Source: Phenylobacterium aquaticum
GTDB taxonomy: Bacteria > Pseudomonadota > Alphaproteobacteria > Caulobacterales > Caulobacteraceae
DNA length: 64,000 nt
Reading direction: 5' to 3'
Assembly (NCBI RefSeq): GCF_022695515.1
Contig: NZ_JALDPT010000023.1
Location: 23,254-87,253 of the forward strand
A model generated the notes under the pieces. It ran no database searches, was not told the DNA's origin, and saw only the letters and a list, made by a program, of their open reading frames with translations. Shown in pieces: positions 55,282 through 63,697 of this stretch; position 1 is the stretch's first letter; the number at the start of each line of letters is the position of its first letter. The position numbers and the translations under genes were made by a program.

Positions 55282-56292
55282 ATGCGGATGATCCGACTCG
55301 TGCTCTCCGGCCTCGCCGCCGGCCTGGTGTTCATCCTGGGCCTGGACTGCGCGGCCGCGGCCCTGATCGGCCTGGGCGGCGCGGTCAATCCACGGATGGA
55401 TGTCGCCACCCATTTCGCGCCCTTCTGGTTGGCCGGCGCGCTCGTCGTGACCGCCTACGCCGCCTGGCTGGCGCCGCGGGACCTGAAGGTCAGCTTCGCG
55501 ACCTTGGGCGTGTTTGGCGTGCTGGCGGCGGGCGGGGTGATGGCCCCCGAATATCTGCGGCCGATGAGCCCGACCGCGCCATCGGACGCGCCCAACCGGC
55601 TGAAGTTGATCCAGTTCAACGCCTGGGAAAAGAACCCCGAGATCGAGGCCACCGCCCAGTGGCTGAGCCGCCAGGGGGCCGATGTGCTGCTGGTCGAGGA
55701 AGGGACGGATCCCTTGATCGACCGGATCGCCGCCCTCACCGGATATCACGTCACCTGCCGGACCTGCGGCGTCACCATCTTCACCCGGCTTCCGCCCGAG
55801 CCGGACCCGCCTCGCCCTAAGGGAAGCCCCTCGGATCGGGATCGCTATACGCGGTCCGAATGGCTCGCGCGGCCGCCGGCGACCGAGGCGCGGATCCGGT
55901 TCGCCGGCCGGCCGGTGACGGTGGTGGCGACCCACACGGTGTGGCCGACCCATCCGGCCTGGCAGCGCCTGCAGGGGCGGTTCCTGGCGGACAGGCTCGC
56001 CAAGCATGACAAGACCCTGACCATTCTGGCCGGCGACTTCAATTCCACGCCCTGGTCGTTCTCGCGCCGACGGGAAGACCGCGCCTTTGGCCTGGAGCGC
56101 CGGGACCGCGCCCTGTTCACCTGGCCGGCCCGGTTGATCCTCGACGGCAAGGTCACCCTGCCCTTCCCCTTCCTGCCCATCGACCACGTCTATGCGGGGT
56201 CGGACTGGCGTACCGTAAAGGTCCGGCGTGGACCGCGCCTGGGGTCCGACCACTACCCGGTGATCGTCACCCTGGCCCTCAAGCCGGACTGA
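55282..56292 (+). CDS. Membrane-anchored endonuclease/exonuclease/phosphatase family protein
   Basis: A 336-aa protein with two or three N-terminal helices (about 4-30, 48-65, 72-92) and a C-terminal EEP (DNase I-like) domain: QFNAWEKN (metal-site Asn), LLVEE (Glu), VVATHT, LAGDFNSTPWS (Asp/Asn) and the terminal GSDHYPVIV (Asp-His). The catalytic residues for the Mg-dependent phosphodiesterase chemistry are all there. The active domain faces the periplasm if the helices are as predicted. The substrate is unknown: DNA, lipid headgroup or sugar phosphate. It ends 14 bp inside the convergent HD gene. Confidence 0.85.
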   Translation: MRMIRLVLSGLAAGLVFILGLDCAAAALIGLGGAVNPRMDVATHFAPFWLAGALVVTAYAAWLAPRDLKVSFATLGVFGVLAAGGVMAPEYLRPMSPTAPSDAPNRLKLIQFNAWEKNPEIEATAQWLSRQGADVLLVEEGTDPLIDRIAALTGYHVTCRTCGVTIFTRLPPEPDPPRPKGSPSDRDRYTRSEWLARPPATEARIRFAGRPVTVVATHTVWPTHPAWQRLQGRFLADRLAKHDKTLTILAGDFNSTPWSFSRRREDRAFGLERRDRALFTWPARLILDGKVTLPFPFLPIDHVYAGSDWRTVKVRRGPRLGSDHYPVIVTLALKPD

Positions 56293-56842
56293 GCGTGGCG
56301 AGCTCGCGGGCGATATTGGCGCGGGCCTGATCCTCGAAGCTGGCGCGGAAGTCCGCCTCCGGGAAGATCGCCGGCGCGGCCAGGAACTTCGTCAGCACCG
56401 CCGCGCGGCCGGTGCGCCAGGCGTTGTCCGGCACATGGGCGTATTCCGCCCGTACGGCCTGGGCGTAGGCGTCATAGTCGGCGGTCGGCGCGCCCAGGAT
56501 CGCCAGATCGATGGAGACCAGCAGTTCACCCAGGCGGTCTCCCTCCTCCACCTCATGGCCGGCGGTCAGGCGGATGAGGCGGGCGACCTCGTCGCGGGCG
56601 TGCAGGCCGACCTCAAGGTCGCGGAGATCGCCCTTGGCCATCTCCGCGCTGAGCGCCTCATTGTCGGAGCGCCGGGGATCATAGACGGCGTCATGCCACC
56701 AGATCGCCCAGGCGAGCACCTGGCGTTCGCTGTCCAGCAGGTCGGGGACCTTGTCCAGGAACGCCAGGCATTGCTCGATATGCCGGCGCGTATGATAGCG
56801 CCGATGAGGCTCGGCATAGGCCGCCTCAAGCTTTGGCGTCAC
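56279..56842 (-). CDS. HD-domain metal-dependent phosphohydrolase (COG4339 type)
   Basis: A 187-aa all-helical protein. The pattern YHTRRHIEQCLAFL (His at about 17 and 21), WAIWWHDAVYDPRRSDNE (HD at about 50-51) and a late Asp in LVSIDLAILG match the HD-superfamily group of small predicted phosphohydrolases found next to many housekeeping genes. The substrate is unknown. It overlaps ppiB by 4 bp on the same strand, so it is cotranscribed with the cyclophilin genes. Confidence 0.87.
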   Translation of the reverse strand: MTPKLEAAYAEPHRRYHTRRHIEQCLAFLDKVPDLLDSERQVLAWAIWWHDAVYDPRRSDNEALSAEMAKGDLRDLEVGLHARDEVARLIRLTAGHEVEEGDRLGELLVSIDLAILGAPTADYDAYAQAVRAEYAHVPDNAWRTGRAAVLTKFLAAPAIFPEADFRASFEDQARANIARELATLSPA

Positions 56843-57300
56843 GCGTCCGCCGCCACCTTCATGGAGACGATCTTGCCGGGGCTGCGCGGCGGCTCGCCCT
56901 TGGGCAGGGCGTCGACATTCTCCATGCCCTCGGTGACCACGCCCCAGACGGTGTACTGGCCGTCGAGGAAGGTGGCGTCGTCGAAGCAGATGAAGAACTG
57001 GCTGTTGGCCGAGTTCGGATTGGCGGTGCGGGCCATGGAGCAGACGCCACGGATGTGCGGCTCCTTCGAGAACTCGGCCGGCAGGTTCGGCTTGGACGAG
57101 CCCGAGGTGCCGGTGCCGGTCGGATCGCCGCCCTGGGCCATGAAGCCCGGGATCACGCGGTGGAAGACCACGCCGTCATAGAAGCCTTCGCGGGCCAGTT
57201 CCTTGATCCGCGCCACGTGCTGGGGCGCCAGGTCGGGGCGAAGATTGATCGTCACGGGCCCGCTTTCGAGCGTCATGATGAGGGTGTTTTCCAGATCCAT
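56839..57300 (-). CDS. ppiB: Peptidylprolyl isomerase, cytoplasmic cyclophilin
   Basis: A 153-aa cyclophilin with the core GVVFHRVIPGFMAQGGDPTGTG (shown by the catalytic Arg in FHRVI and FMAQGGD), ANSQFFICFDD and FLDGQYTVWGVVTEGM. No signal peptide, hence cytoplasmic. It catalyses cis-trans isomerisation of Xaa-Pro bonds. Start at MDLENTLIM; the ATG shares one base with the stop of the upstream secreted cyclophilin (TAATG), so the two are coupled. Two adjacent cyclophilins are typical of alphaproteobacteria. Confidence 0.94.
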   Translation of the reverse strand: MDLENTLIMTLESGPVTINLRPDLAPQHVARIKELAREGFYDGVVFHRVIPGFMAQGGDPTGTGTSGSSKPNLPAEFSKEPHIRGVCSMARTANPNSANSQFFICFDDATFLDGQYTVWGVVTEGMENVDALPKGEPPRSPGKIVSMKVAADA

Positions 57301-58172
57301 TACTTCACCTCCGAGGGAATTCTGATGGCGCAGGCCGTGAAATCGGCCCCCATCTTGGCGCGCACGCTGGCGACTTCGGCCTTGAACCACGCGCTGGTCG
57401 GATCGACCACCTTGATCTTCGGCCGCGTCGCCGCCGGCATGTCGACCAGCATCTGGGCCTTGAGCATCTTGTCCTGGGGCGCCTCGACCGGCTCGCCCAC
57501 CTTGATGGCGCGCACCACGTCCTCGCCGGCGATCACGCGGCCGAAGGCGGTGTAGCGCTTTTCCAGGGACGGATAGGCCTGGCGCATCAGGAAGAACTGG
57601 CTGTTGGCGCTGTCGGGGCTGTCGGCGCGGGCCATGCCGGCGACGCCGGGGCAGTAGAGCCCCCAGGCGGCGATCTTGCCGTCCGCGGTCAGCGGCATCA
57701 GCATGGTGCTCTGGGTCATGACCGGCAGAGCGCCGATGAAGCCGATTTCGGCGACGGTCTGGTCGGCGACCATCTGGAACGGAGTCTGCGGCCCGCGGCG
57801 GAAGGTGAACTCGCCGGGCAGGTCGGGCTTGTCCGAGCCGCCGGTGCCGTCGTCCTTGGGGTCGCCGGTCTGGGCCATGAACTGGTCGATGACCCGGAAG
57901 AAGCTGCGGCCGTCATAGAGACCGGCCCGGGTCAGCTCCTTGATGCGGGCGACATGGTTGGGCGCGGCCAGCGGCGACAGCTCGACGAAGATGCGGCCCT
58001 TATTGGTGTCGATCACCAGGACGTTTTCGGGATCGGGAACCCGCCAGTCGGCGGCGGTGGGCGCGTCGGGGGCGGCCGGAGGCGCCGGCGGCGGCGCGGG
58101 CTTCTTGGCGGCGGACGCGGGCGCGGTCAGCACGAGCGCCGCGGCGCCGGCGAGGAGAAGGGATCGGATCAT
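57300..58172 (-). CDS. Exported cyclophilin-type peptidylprolyl isomerase
   Basis: A 290-aa periplasmic enzyme. Signal peptide about 1-21 (ending PASAA), a Pro/Ala-rich linker (KKPAPPPAPPAAPDAP), then a cyclophilin domain with SFFRVIDQFMAQTGD (catalytic Arg) and SANSQFFLMRQAYPSLEKRYTAFGRVIAG (given as SQFFLMRQAYPSL and YTAFGRV). An insertion of about 40 residues between these (QTVAEIGFIGALPVMTQSTML) and a C-terminal extension past 245 are larger than in E. coli PpiA (190 aa). It probably assists folding of exported proteins. It starts the three-gene run with ppiB and the HD gene. Confidence 0.9.
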   Translation of the reverse strand: MIRSLLLAGAAALVLTAPASAAKKPAPPPAPPAAPDAPTAADWRVPDPENVLVIDTNKGRIFVELSPLAAPNHVARIKELTRAGLYDGRSFFRVIDQFMAQTGDPKDDGTGGSDKPDLPGEFTFRRGPQTPFQMVADQTVAEIGFIGALPVMTQSTMLMPLTADGKIAAWGLYCPGVAGMARADSPDSANSQFFLMRQAYPSLEKRYTAFGRVIAGEDVVRAIKVGEPVEAPQDKMLKAQMLVDMPAATRPKIKVVDPTSAWFKAEVASVRAKMGADFTACAIRIPSEVK

Positions 58173-58252
58173 GGGCTCACTTCGTAATGGGCGAAGGCGG
58201 CGGCCGCCAGCCCCCCGGACCTCATGGCCGCCGATTGCGACCCGACAAGGGC

Positions 58253-58759
58253 CTAGCTGCGGCCGACCTTGGCCATCAGGGCTTCCTTGACCCGCGGGCT
58301 CACGAACTTGGTCACATCGCCCTCGAGCTGGGCGATCACCTTGACCAGGCTGGAGGCGATGGCCTGGTGCCGGGGATCGGCCATCAGGAACACCGTCTCG
58401 ATCTCGCGATCGAGCTGCTGGTTCATGGCCGTCATCTGGAATTCGTATTCGAAGTCGGCCACCGCGCGCAGGGAGCGGATGATCACCGCCGCGTCGACCT
58501 GGCGGGCGAAGTGCATGAGCAGGCCCTTGAAGGGCATGACCACGATCTCGGCGCGCTCCGACACCGGAACCGGCAGGTGGGCCAGTTCCTCCTGGAGGAT
58601 CGCCACGCGCTCTTCGAGGGAGAACAGGGGGTTCTTGCCGCTGTCGACCGCCACGCCGATGACCAGCTTGTCCACCAGTTTCACGGCGCGACCGATGATG
58701 TCGGTGTGGCCGTTGTGGATCGGATCGAAGGTGCCCGGATAAAGGCCGACGCGGGTGGC
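58253..58759 (-). CDS. coaD: Phosphopantetheine adenylyltransferase
   Basis: A 168-aa nucleotidyltransferase for the fourth step of CoA synthesis (4'-phosphopantetheine to dephospho-CoA). The signature YPGTFDPIHNGH at about 8-19 holds the nucleotide-binding T/HXGH motif. Further blocks are GVAVDSGKNPLF, IIRSLRAVADFEYEFQM (family RGLR-region) and ASSLVKVIAQLEGDV. The start at MATRVGLY was chosen from family length. It lies 80 bp upstream of the exported cyclophilin and 137 bp after gyrA. Confidence 0.97.
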   Translation of the reverse strand, partial: ATRVGLYPGTFDPIHNGHTDIIGRAVKLVDKLVIGVAVDSGKNPLFSLEERVAILQEELAHLPVPVSERAEIVVMPFKGLLMHFARQVDAAVIIRSLRAVADFEYEFQMTAMNQQLDREIETVFLMADPRHQAIASSLVKVIAQLEGDVTKFVSPRVKEALMAKVGRS

Positions 58760-58896
58760 CATTCGACTTATCCCCCAACTGTTCTTGAGTTGGCCTTTCG
58801 CCGGGCGGGCGATCGAAAGCAAGCCCTAAGTTCACCGCCCGTCGACCTCACCCAGCGTCGCCCAGGGGCGCCAGCCCCTGGAACAGGCGCCGGGGC

Positions 58897-61670
58897 CTAG
58901 GCCTCGCTCTCCGGCGCGGCGTCGTCGCCCTCGCCTTCGCCCTCGTCGGTGCCCTGATCGGCCAGGCGTTCGACCGAGACGACATGCTCGTCCTTGCCGG
59001 TGCGGAAGATGGTGACGCCCGAGGTGTTGCGGCTGATCACCCGGACCTGAGCGACCGGGGTGCGGATCAGCTGACCCTGGTCGGTGACCAGCAGGATCTC
59101 GTCATATTCCTCGACCGGGAACGACGCCGCCAGACGGCCGCCCTTCCCTTTCTTGGTGAGATCCTGGGCCAGCAGGCCCTGGCCGCCGCGGCCCGTGCGC
59201 CGGAATTCATAGGCCGAGGTGCGCTTGCCGAAGCCCTCGGTCGAGACGGTCAGGATGAACTCCTCGGCCGCGCCCAGCTGGCGATACGGTCCGGCGACAG
59301 GGCCGCCTCGTCGCCGGCGTCCTCGTCGTCCTCGGGCGCAGCGGCGTCCTCGATCTCCTCGGACTCGCCGGTCACGGCGCGGCGCATGGCGTTGGCGTGC
59401 TTCACATAGGCCGCGCGCTCAGCCGGCGAGGCGTCGACGCTGCGCAGGATGGCCATGGAGATGACGCTGTCGCCCTCGGCCAGGCGGATGCCCCGCACGC
59501 CGGTGGAATCGCGGCCGGCGAACACGCGCACTTCCTCGGTGGCGAAGCGGATGCAGCGGCCCAGCGCCGTGGTCAGCAGGATGTCGTTCTGGGCGGCGTT
59601 GCACAGGCCGACGCCGATGATCGCATCGCCGTCGTCCAGCTTCATGGCGATCTTGCCGTTGCGGTTGATCTGGACGAAGTCCGACAACTTGTTACGCCGC
59701 ACGCCGCCGGAGCGGGTGGAGAACATCACGTCGAACTGGTCCCAGGTCGCCTCGTCCTCCGGCAGGGGCAGGATGGAGGTGATGGTTTCGCCGGGCTCGA
59801 TCGGCAACAGATTGATGAAGGCCTTGCCGCGCGAGGTCGGGGTGCCGACCGGCAGACGCCAGACCTTGAGCTTGTAGACCTTGCCGCCGGACGAGAAGAA
59901 CAGCACCGGCGCGTGGGTCGAGGCGGAGAACACGCGGGTGACCGCATCCTCGTCCTTGGTCGACATGCCCGAGCGACCCTTGCCGCCGCGATGCTGGGTC
60001 CGATAGGTGCCGAGCGGCGTGCGCTTCACATAGCCGCCGTGGGTCACGGTGATGACCATGTCCTCGCGGGCGATCAGGTCCTCGTCCTCGACGTCGGCGT
60101 CGCCGTCGACGATCTCGGTGCGGCGCGGCACGGCATAGGCGGCGCGCACCTCGACCAGCTCCTGGCGCACCACGCCCATGATGTTGTCGCGCGAGGACAG
60201 CAGGGTCAGGTGGCCCTGGATCGTGCCGGCCAGTTCGCGGGCCTCGCCGAAGATCTCGTCACGGCCGAGCCCGGTGAGGCGCGACAGGGTCAGCGCCAGG
60301 ATGGCGCGGGCCTGCTCCTCGGTGAGCCGGATGGTGTCGCCTTCCAGCACGGTCCGCGGGTCGGCGATCAGTTCGACCAGGGGCATCATGTCGCCGGCCG
60401 GCCAGGCCTTGGCCACGATGCGCTCGCGCGCCTCGGCCGGGTCCTTGGACGAGCGGATGATGTGGATGAACTCGTCGATATTGGCGACGGCGACGGCCAG
60501 GCCCACCAAGACGTGGCCGCGGTCGCGGGCCTTGGCCAGTTCGTACTTGATGCGGCGGGCGACGACTTCCTCGCGGAAATCGACGAAGGCCACGATCATC
60601 TCGCGCAGGCCCATCTGCTGCGGACGGCCGCGGTTGAGCGCCAGCATGTTGACGCCGAACGAGCTCTGCAGCGGGGTGAAGCGGTAGAGCTGGTTCAGCA
60701 CCACGTCGGCCGAGGCGTCGCGCTTCAGCTCGACGACCACGCGCATGCCCTGGCGGTCGCTCTCGTCGCGCAGGTCGCCGATGCCCTCGATGCGCTTCTC
60801 GCGCACCAGCTCGGCGATCCGCTCCACCAGGGAGGCCTTGTTCACCTGGAACGGGATGGCGGTGATGATGATCGCTTCGCGATCCTTGCGGATGTCCTCG
60901 ATCGAGGCCTTGCCGCGCATGATCACCGAGCCGCGGCCGGTCATCAGGGCGTTGCGGGCCCCGGTGCGGCCGATGATCTCGCCGCCGGTCGGGAAGTCCG
61001 GGCCGGGCACGAAGTCCAGCAGTTCGTCCAGGCCGATCTCGGGATTGTCGATATAGGCTAGGCAGGCGTCGACCACTTCGCCCAGATTGTGCGGGGGAAT
61101 GTTGGTCGCCATGCCGACGGCGATGCCGCCCGCGCCATTGACCAGCAGGTTGGGGATCCGCGACGGCAGGACCACGGGCTCCTGCTCGGAGCCGTCATAG
61201 TTCTCGCGGAAGTCGACCGTGTCCTTGTCCAGGTCGGCCAGGATCGACATGGCCGCCTTGGTCAGACGGCACTCGGTGTAGCGCATGGCGGCCGGCGGAT
61301 CGTTGTCCACCGAACCGAAATTGCCCTGGCCGTCGATCAGCAGCAGCCCCATCGAGAAGGGCTGGGCCATGCGGACCAGGGTGTCATAGATCGCGAGGTC
61401 GCCGTGCGGGTGATACTTACCCATCACGTCGCCGACCACCCGGGCGGACTTCACATAGCTGCGGTCCGGCGTGTGCCCCTGCTCGCTCATCGAGAACAGG
61501 ATCCGCCGGTGCACCGGCTTGAGGCCGTCGCGCGCGTCAGGCAGCGCGCGGCTGACGATCACGCTCATGGCGTAGTCGAGATACGACTTCTTGAGTTCGT
61601 CCTCGATGGCGATAGGGGCGATGCCCCCGCGCCGGCCGTCGTCCGGTGGGGTGATGATATCGTCGCTCAA
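58897..61670 (-). CDS. gyrA: DNA gyrase subunit A (frameshift in the sequence)
   Basis: About 924 aa when joined. The breakage-reunion domain has catalytic Tyr131 ([11 protein letters not shown]). The quinolone region reads [12 protein letters not shown], so the residue matching E. coli Ser83 is Leu92, while the Asp87 equivalent (Asp96) is kept. The C-terminal pinwheel has the GyrA-box QHRGGKG (family QRRGGKG). The frame breaks near 59287: the read frame ends [13 protein letters not shown], whereas the next frame gives [20 protein letters not shown] through to DAAPESEA and a stop at 58897. A long acidic insert ([18 protein letters not shown]) precedes the break. An essential gene, so an error is likely. 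Confidence 0.97.
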
Positions 61671-61790
61671 GGGGAGGTTTTGCCGTTAGAATCGGACAGG
61701 AATTTGGTTCGCGAGTGTTAACATCCGCAGATCGCGAGGCCAACCTTCGTGAGCCCTTTCCGTCTCTTAAACCGCACTTTCGGAGCCGCC

Positions 61791-62318
61791 ATGAGACACC
61801 TTCTCGCCGCCGCCGCGTTCAGCCTGGTCGCCGCCTCCGCCTTCGCCGCAGATTCGCCGGCCAAACTGCGGATCGATCTGAAGAATTCCACCGGCGCCTC
61901 AGTGGGTGCGGCCACCCTCTCCGACGGCCCGGCGGGCGTGCTGATCCACCTGGAGGTCAAGGGTCTGGCCCCCGGCTGGCACGGCCTGCACTTCCATGAG
62001 ACCGGCGACTGCTCCAAGGCCGATTTCACCTCGGCCGGCGCCCATGTCCACGCCATGGCGACCAAGGTCCACGGGCTGTTGAACCGCGACCTGAACGAGG
62101 CCGGCGACCTGCCCAACCTCTATGTCGCGGCCGACGGGACCGGGGCCATCGACCTCTATTCGACCTTCGTGTCGCTGAAAGGAACCGCCGGCCGCCCCGC
62201 CCTGATCGACAAGGACGGCTCGGCCCTGGTGATCCATGCGAACCCGGACGACTACATGACCCAGCCGATCGGCGGGGCCGGGGCGCGCATCGCCTGCGGG
62301 GTCATCGCCGGCGGCTGA
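61791..62318 (+). CDS. sodC: Periplasmic Cu/Zn superoxide dismutase family protein
   Basis: A 175-aa protein with a signal peptide (about 1-21, ending AFA). Copper-site histidines are in WHGLHFHETGDC and in the late LVIHANPDDY; the disulfide pair is GDC ... RIACGVI. The zinc region reads AHVHAMATKVHGLLNRDLNEAGDLPN. The final Zn-ligand histidine of the family (H-X-GD) is replaced by Glu, though the Asp is kept. The upstream ATG (61749) adds 14 residues before the signal peptide and is unlikely. It dismutates superoxide in the periplasm if active. It is divergent from gyrA. Confidence 0.93.
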   Translation: MRHLLAAAAFSLVAASAFAADSPAKLRIDLKNSTGASVGAATLSDGPAGVLIHLEVKGLAPGWHGLHFHETGDCSKADFTSAGAHVHAMATKVHGLLNRDLNEAGDLPNLYVAADGTGAIDLYSTFVSLKGTAGRPALIDKDGSALVIHANPDDYMTQPIGGAGARIACGVIAGG

Positions 62319-62321
62319 TCC

Positions 62322-62609
62322 TCAGATCACCCCGCCCAGGGGCGCGGTCGTGACCCGGGTCGAGAACCCGGCGATCAGCGGCCGCGCCATCTGGATGGTC
62401 GCCTGGACATGCGGCAGGCCGAGCGAGGCCTTGTGATGGGCCTCGTCCTCCCAGACCTCGGTGATCCAGATCGCGTCCGCATCCTCGGCGTCGGGGGCGA
62501 TCACATAGCTGCGGCACCCCGGCATGGCCTTGATCTGGGCCACGAGGATGCTCGCCAGCTCGTCACGCCGCCCGGAGACGGCGCGTAGGCAGCCGATCAG
62601 GCCGTACAT
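62322..62609 (-). CDS. Antibiotic biosynthesis monooxygenase (ABM) family protein, quinol monooxygenase-like
   Basis: A 95-aa ferredoxin-like dimeric barrel protein. MYGLIGCLRAVSGRRDELASIL, PGCRSYVIAPDAEDADAIWITEVWEDEAHHKASL (given by blocks PGCRSYVI and IWITEVWEDEAHH) fit the YgiN/ABM family. Some members oxidise quinols without cofactor; most are uncharacterised. It lies 14 bp after ssb on the same strand and ends 3 bp from sodC, which is convergent. A redox role next to sodC is only suggestive. Confidence 0.88.
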   Translation of the reverse strand: MYGLIGCLRAVSGRRDELASILVAQIKAMPGCRSYVIAPDAEDADAIWITEVWEDEAHHKASLGLPHVQATIQMARPLIAGFSTRVTTAPLGGVI

Positions 62610-62623
62610 CGCCCCTCCCCGCC

Positions 62624-63130
62624 CTAGAACGGGATTTCGTCGTCGAGATCGGCCGAGAAGTCCTCGCGCGGGCCGGAGCCGCCGCCGCGCGGCGCCGACG
62701 AGAACCCGCCGCCACCGCCGCCGCCCGAATAGCCGCCGTCGGAATCGCCCATGCCGCCGCCACGGCCGGCGTCGTCGCCGCGACCGTCGAGCATGGTCAA
62801 TTCACCACGGAACTTCTGCAGCACCACCTCGGTGGAGAATTTCTCCTGGCCCGACTGGTCCGACCATTTGCGGGTCTGGATCGAGCCCTCAATATAGACC
62901 TTGGAGCCCTTGCGCAGATACTGCTCGGCGACCTTCACGAGGTTGTCGTTGAAGATCACCACCCGGTGCCATTCGGTCTTTTCCTTGCGCTCGCCGGAGC
63001 TGCGGTCGCGCCAGGTTTCGGAGGTGGCGACGCGCAGATTGGCGACGCGGTCGCCGGAATTGAGCGTGCGAATTTCGGGGTCGGCGCCCAGATTGCCGAC
63101 CAGAATGACCTTATTGACGCTTCCCGCCAT
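62624..63130 (-). CDS. ssb: Single-stranded DNA-binding protein
   Basis: A 168-aa SSB. The OB-fold is at about 4-110 ([47 protein letters not shown] by block, TRKWSDQSG). A Gly-rich linker ([21 protein letters not shown]) and the acidic tip DLDDEIPF complete it. The tip recruits repair and replication partners. The first residue after Met is Ala, as usual. An exact GTTC-N7-GTTC SOS box lies 86-100 bp upstream (63216-63230), so LexA control is expected. Confidence 0.97.
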   Translation of the reverse strand: MAGSVNKVILVGNLGADPEIRTLNSGDRVANLRVATSETWRDRSSGERKEKTEWHRVVIFNDNLVKVAEQYLRKGSKVYIEGSIQTRKWSDQSGQEKFSTEVVLQKFRGELTMLDGRGDDAGRGGGMGDSDGGYSGGGGGGGFSSAPRGGGSGPREDFSADLDDEIPF

Positions 63131-63215
63131 GTCGATGTCCTGTGGTTTCCGTAGAATGCGGGCCGTGCGCCCGGGCGGAAGCTACGCCAACCCGACCGGC
63201 GGGATCAACCGGTTT

Positions 63216-63230
63216 GTTCTTCCTTCGTTC
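63216..63230 (-). promoter_or_regulatory. LexA (SOS) box upstream of ssb
   Basis: GTTC at 63216-63219, seven bases (ttccttc), GTTC at 63227-63230. This is the exact alphaproteobacterial LexA consensus GTTC-N7-GTTC, 86 bp before the ssb start and 41 bp before the end of the small lipoprotein gene. It is read on the plus strand while ssb is on the minus strand; direct-repeat LexA sites of this group can work in either orientation. ssb is a known SOS gene in Caulobacter. Confidence 0.8.
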
Positions 63231-63271
63231 TCATATTAACGCTTCGTCCACAGAAGCTTTCCGTCGCACCC

Positions 63272-63649
63272 CTATTGCTGGGGCATGGCTCCGGGAATGG
63301 CGAGGCGTCCGTCGCCGGTGCGCACCAGGGCCAGATACTGGTTCCCCTCGAGCGACGAGGCGGTGAAAATCCCCTCGCGGCGCAGGAAGATGAAGTTGCC
63401 CTGATAGGCGCCCATGATCTCGAGCTGATTGCCGCCGAGATTGATGAACTTGATCCGCATGGCCTCCAGGGCCCCGGCGCAATGTTCCAGGTCCGGCTGG
63501 GCGGAGGCCAGCTTGTTGTACTTCAGCGACCCGTCCTTCTGGGGCTGGACCTGATAGCAGACCCCGATATCGCCGGGCGGACGGGTCCGCTGGACGCAGG
63601 CGGTCAGGGCGATGGCGCAGGCGCCGACGATCAGCAGGGGGCGAAGCAT
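63272..63649 (-). CDS. Small lipoprotein of unknown function (paralogue of the one at 36758)
   Basis: A 125-aa protein with a lipoprotein signal peptide (lipobox LTAC, Cys18). The mature part contains GVCYQV (about 29-34), DLEHCAGALEAMRIKF (about 53-68) and GAYQGNFIFLRREGIFTAS (about 80-98). The pattern matches the 36758-37123 protein: same lipobox position, GVC, E-X-C, LE-X2-R, and GA-QG-X-aromatic-I-aromatic. A positively charged spacer RTRPPGD follows the lipid anchor. No function is known to me. It lies upstream of ssb on the same strand, with the SOS box between them. Confidence 0.78.
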   Translation of the reverse strand: MLRPLLIVGACAIALTACVQRTRPPGDIGVCYQVQPQKDGSLKYNKLASAQPDLEHCAGALEAMRIKFINLGGNQLEIMGAYQGNFIFLRREGIFTASSLEGNQYLALVRTGDGRLAIPGAMPQQ

Positions 63650-63697
63650 GGCCTCAGACTACACAGACCGAATGCGGCGCGCGAGAGGCGCCGCGCG

